64,000 nucleotides of DNA from Clostridium polyendosporum (lineage in GTDB: Bacteria; Bacillota; Clostridia; Clostridiales; Clostridiaceae), in NCBI RefSeq assembly GCF_018332455.1, contig NZ_BOPZ01000011.1:1-64000 (forward strand), in the 5' to 3' direction. The notes below the pieces were generated by a model. It was not told where the DNA came from and did no database searches. It saw only the letters and a list, made by a program, of their open reading frames with translations. Position numbers and translations under genes: made by a program. Shown here piece by piece: positions 37,350 to 46,379 of the stretch; positions within the stretch are counted from its first letter, which is position 1, and each line of letters starts with the position of its first letter.

Positions 37350-37676
37350 ATGGATAAATGTAATTTATGTCCTAAATTTGGAGTGGCATTTTCTTTATTA
37401 GGAAAAAGATGGACAGGTCTTGTAATAAGAGCCCTACTTAGTGGGCCAAAAAGGTTTTCAGATATATCTGAAATGATACCTAACATGAGTGCTAGAATGC
37501 TTACAGAAAGATTTAAAGAACTTGAAAAAGAAGGCATTATTCAAAGAAAGGTATATCCTGAAATTCCCGTCAGAATAGAATATCTACTTACTGAAAAGGG
37601 AAAAGATCTTAAAACAGCAATGGATGAAATTCAAAGATGGGCAGAAAAGTGGGCAGAAAAACAACCAGGAAAATAA
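37350..37676 (+). CDS. HxlR-family winged-helix transcriptional regulator
   Basis: This 108-aa protein is a typical HxlR regulator: LCPKFGVAFSLLGKRWTGLV at the N-terminus with a conserved Cys, then RFSDISEMIPNMSARMLTERF as the recognition region and the wing VYPEIPVRIEYLLTEKG. The N-terminal CNLCP cysteines could sense redox or electrophiles, as in related HxlR proteins; that is inference. The ATG follows GGGAGATGA. It is monocistronic, with no obvious target gene adjacent. Confidence 0.92.
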   Translation: MDKCNLCPKFGVAFSLLGKRWTGLVIRALLSGPKRFSDISEMIPNMSARMLTERFKELEKEGIIQRKVYPEIPVRIEYLLTEKGKDLKTAMDEIQRWAEKWAEKQPGK

Positions 37677-37694
37677 TTCCTGATTGTTTTTTTA
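37660..37694 (+). terminator. HxlR gene terminator
   Basis: AACAACCAGGAA and TTCCTGATTGTT form a stem with one mismatch, followed by TTTTTATTT. It overlaps the end of the gene. Confidence 0.82.
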
Positions 37695-37724
37695 TTTGCT
37701 GTCATTTCACAAAATGAAATCTGG

Positions 37725-37762
37725 GTAAAAGTGAATAGGTATCAAACCTATTCACTTTTATC
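37725..37762 (-). terminator. terminator of the AI-2E-type permease gene
   Basis: AAAAGTGAATAGGT and ACCTATTCACTTTT pair perfectly over 14 bp. The stem overlaps the minus-strand stop codon. Confidence 0.8.
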
Positions 37763-38804
37763 TTAAAGTTAGTATCCTCATATTAATCCAAATTACCTTT
37801 ACTACTGAGTATATAGGTACTGCTATAAATGCTCCAAGAGGTCCAAACAAGGCTGCTGCTCCTATGACTAAAAATATATCAGTTAAAGGATGTATATGCA
37901 TAGCTTTTGACATAACGGCTGGTACAATAACCCTCCCTTTAAGAGCTTGTGCCACCATGAACAATATAGTAAGTTTTATAACAATAGAAACATCTGCACT
38001 AATAGCGATAATGTATGGAATTATCATTGATATAAAGAACCCTATAAATGGTATAAAAGCTAATATAAAGGTAATTGAAGATAAAACTAATGCACTTGGC
38101 ATACCTATAATTAAATATCCAACATATATCATTATTGCAAGAGATAATGCTACTATTGCCTGCCCAGTTACATATGATGAAAGAGCTTTATTGCTTTCAA
38201 CTAATATTCTTGCTGTCCTATCCTTGAATCTTTCAGGTATTAATCTTAAGAAACTTTCCTTAAATTTTAACCCATCCTTAAGAAAATAGAAAACTATAAC
38301 AATAATTAAAAGAAGCACTGAAAATAAATTCATAGCATAACTAACAACTCTCATTATATTCTTCAACATAGAATAAATATAACCACTTACTTCTCCTGTA
38401 GCTCTTTTATATATCCATTGTATATCTACATATTTTCCTACATAACCATCTATAAACCTTAGCATTTGTCCATTTTCTGCAAGTATTGAGAGTCTTGATA
38501 TAAGTCCATTTATTTCCCTAATAAAATATTTTCCAAGTAGTGTACTAACTCCTGATAAAATAATCAGTGCAATAATAAGTGTTAATACTGCCGCTCTCGA
38601 AAGCTTCATTCCTTTCCTTAAGAAAATATCATTTAAAGGTTTTAATAAGTAAAAGAAAAATATACCTAAGAAAGTTGGAACAACAATTATATTTATAATT
38701 CTAGAAAAGAAACTAACTAAAAAAGGGATCTTAATAAAAAAGTAACAAGCTAAAAGTATTAAATTTAATATTATTAATTTATATAATTTTTTTTCATTAA
38801 CCAC
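37758..38804 (-). CDS. AI-2E family transporter-like membrane protein
   Basis: This 348-aa integral membrane protein has about seven to eight hydrophobic helices. The arrangement is that of the AI-2E exporter superfamily (YhhQ/YdbI/YtvI type): two N-terminal helices, a 'VSxL' soluble-like helical segment near 90-140, then VYF-LKDG and FIPFIGFFISMIIPY and PLGAFIAVPIYSVVK. Members export varied substrates or ions (some are Na+/H+ antiporters), so the name does not prove autoinducer transport. The start is GTG at 38804, behind AGAGGGTG. Confidence 0.85.
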   Translation of the reverse strand: MVNEKKLYKLIILNLILLACYFFIKIPFLVSFFSRIINIIVVPTFLGIFFFYLLKPLNDIFLRKGMKLSRAAVLTLIIALIILSGVSTLLGKYFIREINGLISRLSILAENGQMLRFIDGYVGKYVDIQWIYKRATGEVSGYIYSMLKNIMRVVSYAMNLFSVLLLIIVIVFYFLKDGLKFKESFLRLIPERFKDRTARILVESNKALSSYVTGQAIVALSLAIMIYVGYLIIGMPSALVLSSITFILAFIPFIGFFISMIIPYIIAISADVSIVIKLTILFMVAQALKGRVIVPAVMSKAMHIHPLTDIFLVIGAAALFGPLGAFIAVPIYSVVKVIWINMRILTLR

Positions 38805-38971
38805 AACTAAAACACCCTCTCACTTTTTATAAAATTATTCTCCCCTCGAACAAAATCTCTATTCAATTATACTTTGATTCTCTAGAGGTAATTACTAAAT
38901 AATACAATCAATGTGTTTTAGCTTATTCAAAAAACTATATTATATTAATAATAACTAAAGAATTTATTTTA

Positions 38972-39008
38972 AAAAGCCCCTGAGGATAATTGTCCTCAGG
39001 GGCTTTTA
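38972..39008 (-). terminator. hcp terminator
   Basis: AAAGCCCCTGAGGA and TCCTCAGGGGCTTT form a long GC-rich stem with an A-run on one side and a T-run on the other. It can act in both directions and follows the hcp stop on the minus strand. Confidence 0.88.
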
Positions 39009-39040
39009 TTTATTGTCATTTTATCTATAAAGTATAATTA

Positions 39041-40759
39041 TTATTCTCCTAAGAACATTTTGATGTCGTCTTCAACATTTGTGATTCCACCAATACCGAA
39101 GTTCTCAACAAGAACTTTAGCAACGTTTGGTGAAAGGAATGCTGGTAGAGTTGGTCCTAGGTGAATGTTCTTAACACCAAGGTAAAGTAGTGATAGTAAT
39201 ACTATTACTGCTTTTTGCTCATACCAAGCAATATTGTATGATATTGGAAGTTTATTTATATCAGCTAAGCCGAATACTTCTTTAAGCTTAAGAGCTATAA
39301 GCGCTAGTGAATATGAGTCATTACATTGACCAGCATCTAATACTCTTGGAATTCCACCTATGTCACCTAAGTTAAGTTTGTTATATTTGTACTTAGCACA
39401 TCCTGCTGTTAATATAACTGTATCCTTTGGAAGCTTTTGAGCAAAATCAGTATAGTAGTTTCTGCTCTTAGCTCTTCCGTCACAACCAGCCATTACGAAG
39501 AATCTCTTGATTGCTCCACTCTTAACTGCATCAACAACCTTATCTGCAAGCGCAAATACTTGCTCATGAGCGAATCCTCCGATAATTTCTCCTCTTTCAA
39601 TTTCAGTTGGAGCTGCACACTTTTTAGCATGTTCTATGATTATTGAGAAATCTTTGTCTTTTCCATTCTTACCATTTTCAATATGCTTTAAGCCCTCAAA
39701 TCCAACAACACCAGTTGTATATACTCTATTTTTATATGAATCCTTTGGCGGCACTAAACAATTTGTTGTCATAAGGATTGGTCCATTAAACTTTTCAAAT
39801 TCTTCAGTTTGTTTCCACCAAGCATTTCCGTAGTTACCTGCAAAGTTCTTGTACTTCTTAAATGCTGGGTAGTAGTGAGCTGGAAGCATTTCACTATGTG
39901 TATAAACATCTACTCCAGTTCCTTCTGTTTGCTTTAATAACATTTCTAAGTCTCTTAAATCGTGGCCACTTATTAATATACCAGGGTTCTTTCTTACACC
40001 GATATTAACCTTTGTGATTTCTGGATGTCCATAAGTCTCTGTATTAGCCTTATCAAGTAATGCCATGCCTGAAACCCCAACTTGACCAGCTTCTAATGCT
40101 AATGCTACAAGGTCATCTGCTGTTAATGTATCATCTAATGTTGAAGCTAATGCTTTATGCATGAAACCACAAATTGCATCATCATCATATCCTAAATGAT
40201 TTGCATGCTTAACATAAGCAGATAATCCTTTAACTCCGTAAATTATAAGTTCTCTTAAAGATCTTACATCTTCATTTTCAGTAGCTAATACACCTACTGT
40301 TTCTGCCTTAGCATTAAACTCTTCTACATTACTTCCTACCCATGTAGCTGCATCTGGAAGTTTACTCTCTTCTTCTCTTTTTAATCCAACAAATGAAAGC
40401 ATCTTCTTTAACCAATTTTCATTTACATTTGATGCTCCTACATTTCCACCTGCCTTAGCAACTTCGTTCTTAAGCTCTTCTCTTAATACTAGACCTTCTC
40501 TTATTCTACTTAAGAATACCCCTCTATCAAAGTTAGCATTAGTTATAGTTGCAAAAAGACCTTCTGTTATAAACTTATCAATTTTCTTATTGATAACTCC
40601 AACTTTTCTACCTTCTACACTGTAAACTGAAATACCCTTAAGTATATATATTAATAAGTCTTGCGCTTTTGCTAAATCTTCAGTTTTACCACATACACCT
40701 TTTACTGTACAGCCTTTGCATCCGGCTGCTTCCTGACATTGATAACAAAACATACTCAT
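39041..40759 (-). CDS. hcp: hydroxylamine reductase / hybrid-cluster protein Hcp
   Basis: Hcp reduces hydroxylamine or nitric oxide at a hybrid Fe-S-O cluster and protects anaerobes from nitrosative stress. The N-terminal cluster cysteines are in [19 protein letters not shown] (C-x2-C then spaced Cys). The hybrid-cluster ligands appear as [37 protein letters not shown] and [11 protein letters not shown]. 572 aa, slightly longer than average, normal for the clostridial class. The ATG follows GGGAGGAAAAAAATA. A 14-bp palindrome upstream may be a regulator site. Confidence 0.96.
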   Translation of the reverse strand: MSMFCYQCQEAAGCKGCTVKGVCGKTEDLAKAQDLLIYILKGISVYSVEGRKVGVINKKIDKFITEGLFATITNANFDRGVFLSRIREGLVLREELKNEVAKAGGNVGASNVNENWLKKMLSFVGLKREEESKLPDAATWVGSNVEEFNAKAETVGVLATENEDVRSLRELIIYGVKGLSAYVKHANHLGYDDDAICGFMHKALASTLDDTLTADDLVALALEAGQVGVSGMALLDKANTETYGHPEITKVNIGVRKNPGILISGHDLRDLEMLLKQTEGTGVDVYTHSEMLPAHYYPAFKKYKNFAGNYGNAWWKQTEEFEKFNGPILMTTNCLVPPKDSYKNRVYTTGVVGFEGLKHIENGKNGKDKDFSIIIEHAKKCAAPTEIERGEIIGGFAHEQVFALADKVVDAVKSGAIKRFFVMAGCDGRAKSRNYYTDFAQKLPKDTVILTAGCAKYKYNKLNLGDIGGIPRVLDAGQCNDSYSLALIALKLKEVFGLADINKLPISYNIAWYEQKAVIVLLSLLYLGVKNIHLGPTLPAFLSPNVAKVLVENFGIGGITNVEDDIKMFLGE

Positions 40760-40873
40760 TATTTTTTTCCTCCCTAAAATTTATTATTATTTATTTCTAA
40801 ATTTATTTCTAACTTGTTTTTGATTTAATTGATCTTACATTTAAAATTATACCTTTTTAGTGTACTTTTATCG

Positions 40874-40887
40874 GTAACAAATGTTAC
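40874..40887. promoter_or_regulatory. palindrome upstream of hcp
   Basis: GTAACAAATGTTAC is a perfect GTAACA-N2-TGTTAC palindrome 115 bp upstream of the hcp start. hcp genes are commonly controlled by Crp/Fnr-type HcpR regulators at palindromic sites of this length. The exact consensus for this lineage is from memory, so the link is tentative. Confidence 0.5.
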
Positions 40888-41124
40888 AAACATAATTTTT
40901 TTTTAATATAAAAATAAAAGTTTTACTTCTATAAATCTATTTAGATCTTTATCTTATTATCACTAGAATAAGTAAATTATTTTTTAAAAGAAATACAGAT
41001 TAATCTTAAAATATAAATCTAGTAATAAATTTAGAATTTATATTTACTTAAATTTATATAAAAATGCACATTTTATTATATAATAATAGATATATTCTAA
41101 ATTTCTAAGTAAAGGAGACTAGCT

Positions 41125-41394
41125 ATGAAAGTAACAATAGATCCAAGTACTGTTGAAATATTAAGAACAATGATGACTGAGCAAGGTAAAGATGCTATAA
41201 GAATAAAGCATGCTGGTCCTGGCTGTGGTGGAATAAGTGTAGCAATCATTGCTGATGAACAAAGAGAAAATGATGAAGTCGTAGAAGATCAAGGTATAAA
41301 AATAGTAGCAGATAAGAGCATATCCTTCTTTTTTAAAAATGCAGTAATCAGTCACACAAATGGAATATATGGACCTATACTTAAATTAAAATAA
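41125..41394 (+). CDS. HesB/IscA-like protein with a single conserved Cys
   Basis: The 89-aa protein follows the HesB-like fold: IRIKHAGPGCGGISVAI, a conserved GIKIVADKSISFFFKN stretch and a C-terminal beta strand. A-type Fe-S carriers have a C-terminal CGC pair, which is missing; only the Cys in GPGCGG remains. It matches the HesB-like (seleno)protein group of anaerobes, where selenocysteine may occupy a position near this Cys. The ATG follows AAAGGAGACTAGCT. It is divergent from hcp; a redox-related role is inference. Confidence 0.75.
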   Translation: MKVTIDPSTVEILRTMMTEQGKDAIRIKHAGPGCGGISVAIIADEQRENDEVVEDQGIKIVADKSISFFFKNAVISHTNGIYGPILKLK

Positions 41395-41403
41395 ATTTAT
41401 CTC

Positions 41404-41475
41404 TAATAAAACTGAGCAGGCTTAATTCCCGCTCAGCTTTATTAGATTTTAATCATAAAATGATACCAGTGAAAT
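41404..41475 (+). repeat. second repeat family, hairpin copy (also a terminator)
   Basis: TAATAAAACTGAGC and GCTCAGCTTTATTA pair around AGGCTTAATTCCC just after the HesB-like gene. It is followed by TTTTAATCATAAAATGATAC. Similar CTGCTCAGCTTTA half-sites and ATGACAGCAAATAA-type tails occur near 53.33, 58.13 and 62.42 kb. Confidence 0.5.
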
Positions 41476-41632
41476 ATGTTTATTCTAAAAACATAATATT
41501 AAAATAAATATAGTCATTAATTACTTAAATAACCATACTCTTTATTTTACTTCATAAAACTACCAGACATATATGATATGAATCTGTAAAAACTATTAAT
41601 GTCCATCAAGCTTTACCGGAAAGGAGATTAAC

Positions 41633-41767
41633 ATGAACGAAAATAAAAGAACAAAAAATGTTAAATCTAATAAAGCTATAGACTATATAGAAGAAAACAT
41701 TGATAACTTTGATACCCCAAAGTCTAATAAATATAAACAACATATTGTTGGCGAAACTAAAAAGTAG
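41633..41767 (+). CDS. small charged protein, 44 aa, unknown
   Basis: The frame starts at ATG 41633 behind GGAAAGGAGATTAAC and ends with TAG right before a strong terminator, so it is a probable single-gene unit. The product is Lys/Asn-rich (MNENKRTKNVKSNKAIDYIE, ending HIVGETKK). It has no signal peptide, Cys or helix-breaking repeats. Small spore-formers' proteins of this composition exist, but I do not recognise a family. Confidence 0.62.
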   Translation: MNENKRTKNVKSNKAIDYIEENIDNFDTPKSNKYKQHIVGETKK

Positions 41768-41769
41768 CA

Positions 41770-41812
41770 TAAAAGGAGTGTCTTATAGGATAGTGAGACA
41801 CTCCTTTTTACT
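41770..41812 (+). terminator. terminator after the 44-aa gene
   Basis: AAAAGGAGTGTCT and AGACACTCCTTTTT form a 13-bp stem with a 12-base loop and a T-run. Confidence 0.88.
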
Positions 41813-41909
41813 TTATACCAGCTTCTCCTTACAATCAATAAACATAAGAAATATAGCTTTTACTTAATTAACTTTGTTGTTAGTATTAAACATACCTCAA
41901 TAGATATGA

Positions 41910-44099
41910 TTATTTTAACTTTAACTTCGCTAATGCTTCTGCAAGAGCGGAATTTACTGGCTCTTCATTCTTCTTCTTTTGTTCCTTAAGATACCTTGTT
42001 ACATCCTTCTTTGAAAGTTTATTGCTTTCCTTCTTTTTTCTTTCATTAAAAGTAGAAAGCTTTTCTTTATGTCCACAGCTGCATACAAATATTTGTCCCT
42101 CTCCTTCACCACGAAGTTCTAGCTTCTTGTGACAATTAGGACATCTAGCATTGGTTATTTTAGCAACACCTTTTCTATAACCGCACTCTCTATCCTGACA
42201 AACAAGCATCTTGCCCTTTTTGCCATTAACCTCAAGCATATACTTACCACACTCAGGACACTTACTTCTAGTAAGATTATCATGTCTAAATTTCTCTTCA
42301 CTATCTTTTATATCATTAACAACTTCTTTAGCATAGTTCTTCATTTCATTTATAAATGTATTTTTATTAAGAGACCCTTTAGCTATAGAACTAAGCTTTT
42401 GCTCCCATTGAGCTGTTAATGTAGGTGATTTTAAATCCTCAGGTACTAAATCAAGAAGCTGCCTTCCCTTAGAAGTTACAAAAATATCTTTACCCTTCTT
42501 TTCTATTAGAAATGTATTAAATAATTTTTCAATAATATCAGCTCTTGTAGCTACCGTTCCAAGGCCACCAGTTTCTCCAATAGTTTTTATCAGTTCCTTA
42601 CTTTCACCCTGCATATACTTTATTGGATTTTCCATAGCTGATAACAATGTTGCTTCATTAAATGGTGCTGGTGGTTTAGTTTGCCCCTTGGTTTGAGAAA
42701 TAGCAGATACCTTCAAAACATCACCTTCATTTATATTAGGTAATGTTTGTTCTCCTATGTCATCCTTTGATTCTTCATCATCGAAGTTATTTTCATAGAC
42801 TTCCTTCCAACCTTGAGATATAACAATTTTACCTTTAGCAATAAAAACTTCATCTGCAATTTTAGTTTTTATTGTTGTTTGCTCATATTCAAAAGGTGGA
42901 TATAAGACTGCTAAGAATCTCTTAACAACTAAATCATAAATCTTTCTTTCCTTATCACCTAATGTGCTTAAGGAAACTGATTGTTCTGTTGGAATAATAG
43001 CATGATGATCTGAAACCTTGCTATTATCAACAAAATTCTTATTTGACTTTATTGGATTCCTCATAAGCTTAGAAGCTGCCTTTGAGTAAGGGCCAACTCC
43101 ACAGGCTTTAATCCTATCCTTTAAGGTATCAACTATATCTGTAGATACATACCTAGAATCAGTTCTTGGATAAGTTAATACCTTATAACTTTCATATAGT
43201 CTCTGCATTATTGAAAGTGTTTCTTTTGCTGAATATCCAAACATCTTATTGGCATCCCTTTGAAGTTCAGTTAGATCATAAAGCTGAGGAGAAAAGCTCT
43301 TTTTATAAGCCTTATTTACTTCAAAAACCTCAGCATCTTTATTTTTTATTAATGTAAGTACTTTGTCACATTTACTCTTATCAAAGACCTTAAAATCTTT
43401 AGTTGTATTATCCTGCCAAACTAGTTTTAAGCCATCAGCTATTGCAGTAATACCATAAAACTCTTTAGGCTTAAAATTCTTTATCTCATCTTCTCTTCTA
43501 GCTATTATTGCAAGAGTTGGGGTCTGAACTCTGCCACAGGAAAGCTGAGCATTATACTTACATGTTAAAGCACGAGTTGCATTAATTCCTACAACCCAAT
43601 CAGCTTCTGCACGAGCTACAGCAGAAGCATAAAGATTTTCATATTCCTTACCATCCTTTAACTTGTTAAAGCCCTCTTTAATAGCCTTATCTGTAACAGA
43701 AGAAATCCAGAGACGTTTAATTATCTTCTTTACACGTGCTTTCTCTATTATCCACCTAGCAACAAGTTCGCCTTCACGACCGGCATCTGTTGCAATTATT
43801 ATTTCCTTAACGTCATTTCTATTCATTTGTTCTTTAACTATATTAAACTGCTTACCACTTTGTTTTATAACCACAAGCTTTAAATAAGGAGGAAGCATTG
43901 GTAAATCTTCAATCTTCCATGCCTTATATTTTTCATCATAAGCTTCAGGATCAGCTAGTGTAACTAGATGTCCTAATGCCCAAGTTACTATGTATTTCTC
44001 ACCTTCTAAATATCCATTTCCTTTTTTATTACAATCTAAAACTCTGGCCAAATCCCTTCCAACAGAAGGCTTCTCCGCTAATACTAATATTTTATTCAT
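41910..44099 (-). CDS. topB: DNA topoisomerase III
   Basis: This type IA topoisomerase passes single strands to resolve recombination or replication intermediates. The TOPRIM domain begins LVLAEKPSVGRDLARVL and continues with the ATDAGREGELVARWI acidic motif. The nucleophile Tyr is in TYPRTDSRYVS. The C-terminal region carries two zinc-ribbon-like cysteine sets (CPECGKYM...CQDRECGY and CPNCHKKL...CSCGHKE). 729 aa, normal for Firmicute TopB. Plasmid-borne versions exist, but there are no mobile genes around it, so it is likely chromosomal housekeeping. Confidence 0.96.
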   Translation of the reverse strand: MNKILVLAEKPSVGRDLARVLDCNKKGNGYLEGEKYIVTWALGHLVTLADPEAYDEKYKAWKIEDLPMLPPYLKLVVIKQSGKQFNIVKEQMNRNDVKEIIIATDAGREGELVARWIIEKARVKKIIKRLWISSVTDKAIKEGFNKLKDGKEYENLYASAVARAEADWVVGINATRALTCKYNAQLSCGRVQTPTLAIIARREDEIKNFKPKEFYGITAIADGLKLVWQDNTTKDFKVFDKSKCDKVLTLIKNKDAEVFEVNKAYKKSFSPQLYDLTELQRDANKMFGYSAKETLSIMQRLYESYKVLTYPRTDSRYVSTDIVDTLKDRIKACGVGPYSKAASKLMRNPIKSNKNFVDNSKVSDHHAIIPTEQSVSLSTLGDKERKIYDLVVKRFLAVLYPPFEYEQTTIKTKIADEVFIAKGKIVISQGWKEVYENNFDDEESKDDIGEQTLPNINEGDVLKVSAISQTKGQTKPPAPFNEATLLSAMENPIKYMQGESKELIKTIGETGGLGTVATRADIIEKLFNTFLIEKKGKDIFVTSKGRQLLDLVPEDLKSPTLTAQWEQKLSSIAKGSLNKNTFINEMKNYAKEVVNDIKDSEEKFRHDNLTRSKCPECGKYMLEVNGKKGKMLVCQDRECGYRKGVAKITNARCPNCHKKLELRGEGEGQIFVCSCGHKEKLSTFNERKKKESNKLSKKDVTRYLKEQKKKNEEPVNSALAEALAKLKLK

Positions 44100-44196
44100 A
44101 TAAACAATCCCTTCAATTATTACTTACAGTTTATGCACTTCTATATTATACAAGAAATTAGATAAAAAAACTGCTAAGCTCTTATATTACTACTAA

Positions 44197-44326
44197 AGAT
44201 AAACAACTTCACTCATTAAACAATTGATGAAAATAGCCTCCACATTCAATACTTTTCCTAAAATTCTTAAATCAATATAAACTTGTATATCATGAATTAT
44301 AAATTTAGTTATGAAGTTATGTATCT
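44197..44326. repeat. MITE-like hairpin repeat copy
   Basis: The left end AGATAAACAACTTCACTC and the right end TTATGAAGTTATGTATCT flank about 95 bp that contain GATGAAAATAGCCTCCACAT and CAATACTTTTCCTAAAATTC. These are shared, with a few changes, with the copies at 49.15 and 16.8 kb. It lies in the gap between divergent topB and guaD. Confidence 0.72.
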
Positions 44327-44678
44327 ATAAGCTTAGCCTTAAGTATTAACTTGCTTATAATAGTTTTAAATTTTTCTTCCACTCTATACAAATTTCTTTA
44401 ATTTATTATTATATATTTAATTAGCTATAACTAGTTTATTTAAAATGACATAATATATATATATATAACTCTATAACTGAATTTAATACTTAAAAAAAAG
44501 CATTGAACACCGTAACTATTTAATACTACTTCTGAAAGTGAAATTGTCTAAGTGTTACCACATTCGATGTATATTCAGTTTTATCTTTTCTAAAATTATT
44601 GAAAATTAAAATTATTTATCTTTGCTAAGAAAAAGTGAATATGTTTATTAATAAAAATAGAAAGGGCGGAACATAAAA
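44327..44678. other. AT-rich gap upstream of guaD, no feature recognised
   Basis: No open frame, strong hairpin or clear promoter is visible here beyond a simple TA run at about 44453-44466. Confidence 0.5.
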
Positions 44679-45143
44679 ATGAATGAATTTATGAAAACAG
44701 CTATAGAAGAAGCATTTTTAGCAATGGAAAATAATGAAGGGGGACCTTTTGGAGCAGTTATTGTAAAAGACAACCAAATCATATCAACTGCACATAATGA
44801 AGTAATAAAAACAAATGATCCCACAGCTCATGCTGAGATAGTCGCCATAAGAAAGGCTGCCAATGCCTTAGGTAGATTTGATCTTTCAGACTGTGAAATC
44901 TATTCTTCTTGTGAACCATGTCCCATGTGCTTTGCAGCAATTCATTGGGCAAAAATGAAAAAATTGTACTATGGATGCACAAGAGAAGATGCTGCAAGAA
45001 TAGGATTTGATGATAAATATATTTATGATGTTATTAGTGGAGTTGCAAGTAAACAGCAAGTGGAAGTAATACATTTATATTCTGATTTATTTATTAAGCC
45101 ATTTCAAGAATGGGAGAAAAAATTAGATAAAACCCAGTATTGA
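44679..45143 (+). CDS. guaD: guanine deaminase (cytidine-deaminase fold)
   Basis: This 154-aa zinc deaminase matches the Bacillus-type guanine deaminase, which turns guanine into xanthine. Zinc ligands are His in TAHAEIVAIRKA (with catalytic Glu) and the two Cys in SSCEPCPMCFAAIHWA. The long C-terminal tail with YDVISG and ending FKPFQEWEKKL-like (IKPFQEWEKKL) is characteristic of GuaD rather than TadA. The start has a GAAAGGGCGG site. It is monocistronic; no purine operon lies nearby. Confidence 0.9.
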   Translation: MNEFMKTAIEEAFLAMENNEGGPFGAVIVKDNQIISTAHNEVIKTNDPTAHAEIVAIRKAANALGRFDLSDCEIYSSCEPCPMCFAAIHWAKMKKLYYGCTREDAARIGFDDKYIYDVISGVASKQQVEVIHLYSDLFIKPFQEWEKKLDKTQY

Positions 45144-45173
45144 TAATCATTAAGTTATATCTCATATAAAATA

Positions 45174-45215
45174 AAGACTGTATACAGTCTAATAAACTTG
45201 TATACAGTCTAATAA
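45174..45215. terminator. convergent terminator with duplicated palindrome
   Basis: AGACTGTATACAGTCT is a perfect 16-bp palindrome followed by AATAAA. The half GTATACAGTCTAATAAA is then repeated directly once more. It lies between convergent guaD and the glycosyltransferase gene. Confidence 0.6.
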
Positions 45216-45218
45216 ATA

Positions 45219-46148
45219 TTACTTTTTATATTTATCTCTTAAATCATTTAAGTATAGCTCGTAATTAAATCTCTGCTGCTTAACTACTGTGTCAAGAATC
45301 ACTCCACAAGCAAATGTATTCATAGATAGTAATACAAGACCTACTGCTAATATTGCAGATGGTACTTTTGTTATATATCTAGTATCAGCAAATTCCACCA
45401 GAACCGGAACTCCAACTAAAAGTCCAACAACAAGAAAGAATACTGTCCAAATATTAAAAAACAACAACGGTTTATAATCCTTAAACAACATAAATATTGT
45501 CTTTAACACTTTAAATCCATCACTAAATGTATTCAGTTTTGATTCACTGCCTTCTGGTCTATCTCTATAATCTATAGCAACTTCTTTAATAAGGAACTTT
45601 TTATCAAGAGCATGAATACTCATTTCTGTTTCTATTTCAAATCTTGCACTTAGTACCGGCATAGCTTTTACAAACTCCCTATTAAACCCCCTATAACCAG
45701 TCATTATGTCCTTTATATTACTCTTAAACAACTTATTAATTAGCCATCTTACCATGTTATTTCCAAAGTCATGAAAATTTCTCTTGTTCTCATTATAATA
45801 TGTTCCGTTGGATAATCTATCTCCTATGGTCATATCCGCTTCTTCTCTTATAAGAGGATCTAAAAGCTTATGTGCGAACTCTGCTGGATATGTATCATCT
45901 CCATCCACCATTATATAATAATCAGCATCTATATCCCTAAACATGGAACGTACCACATTTCCCTTACCTTGACGATATTCCTTTTTTACTATAGCCCCAT
46001 GTTCTAAAGCTATTTCTGACGTTTTATCTTTTGAATTATTATCATAGACATAAATGTCTGCTTCTGGCATAACTCTCTTAAAGTCATCTATAACTTTTCC
46101 AATAGTTATTTCCTCATTGTAGCAGGGTATTAATACTGCAACCTTCAT
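45219..46148 (-). CDS. family 2 glycosyltransferase (DPM1/DolP-glucosyl-like)
   Basis: This membrane-anchored GT2 enzyme transfers a sugar to a lipid or glycan. The GT-A domain (residues 1-210) shows VLIPCYNEE at the N-terminus, the DGDDTYP metal-binding motif near residue 92 and the IMTGYRGFNREF segment. Two hydrophobic helices near 230-250 and 265-290 anchor the C-terminus. The domain pattern is that of polyprenyl-phosphate sugar transferases. The acceptor is unknown; the divergent DUF6020 gene, possibly a lipid-sugar-using GT-C protein, is a candidate partner. Confidence 0.88.
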   Translation of the reverse strand: MKVAVLIPCYNEEITIGKVIDDFKRVMPEADIYVYDNNSKDKTSEIALEHGAIVKKEYRQGKGNVVRSMFRDIDADYYIMVDGDDTYPAEFAHKLLDPLIREEADMTIGDRLSNGTYYNENKRNFHDFGNNMVRWLINKLFKSNIKDIMTGYRGFNREFVKAMPVLSARFEIETEMSIHALDKKFLIKEVAIDYRDRPEGSESKLNTFSDGFKVLKTIFMLFKDYKPLLFFNIWTVFFLVVGLLVGVPVLVEFADTRYITKVPSAILAVGLVLLSMNTFACGVILDTVVKQQRFNYELYLNDLRDKYKK

Positions 46149-46379
46149 ATCATTACTCCTTCCTTATAGCAATAATTACTATATACATTATACCACATAA
46201 CTTTTATAAGAATCTTATATTATTGCCTTTATTTACAATATATACTATTTAACTTATAATAACATGTAAATACAAAAACTTATGAGTAACACCCAAATAC
46301 ATATCTACAATATAGATACATCATTTGTTATTATTACCATAAATTAAAATTAAACACAACTATAATAAGGAGGCTACAT

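Noticed and set aside
41910-44099. topB as evidence of an integrated plasmid or conjugative element
   Set aside because: No relaxase, coupling protein, integrase or other mobile genes accompany it.
44453-44466. Alternating TA run as a possible regulatory repeat
   Set aside because: Short dinucleotide run in very AT-rich DNA; expected by chance.
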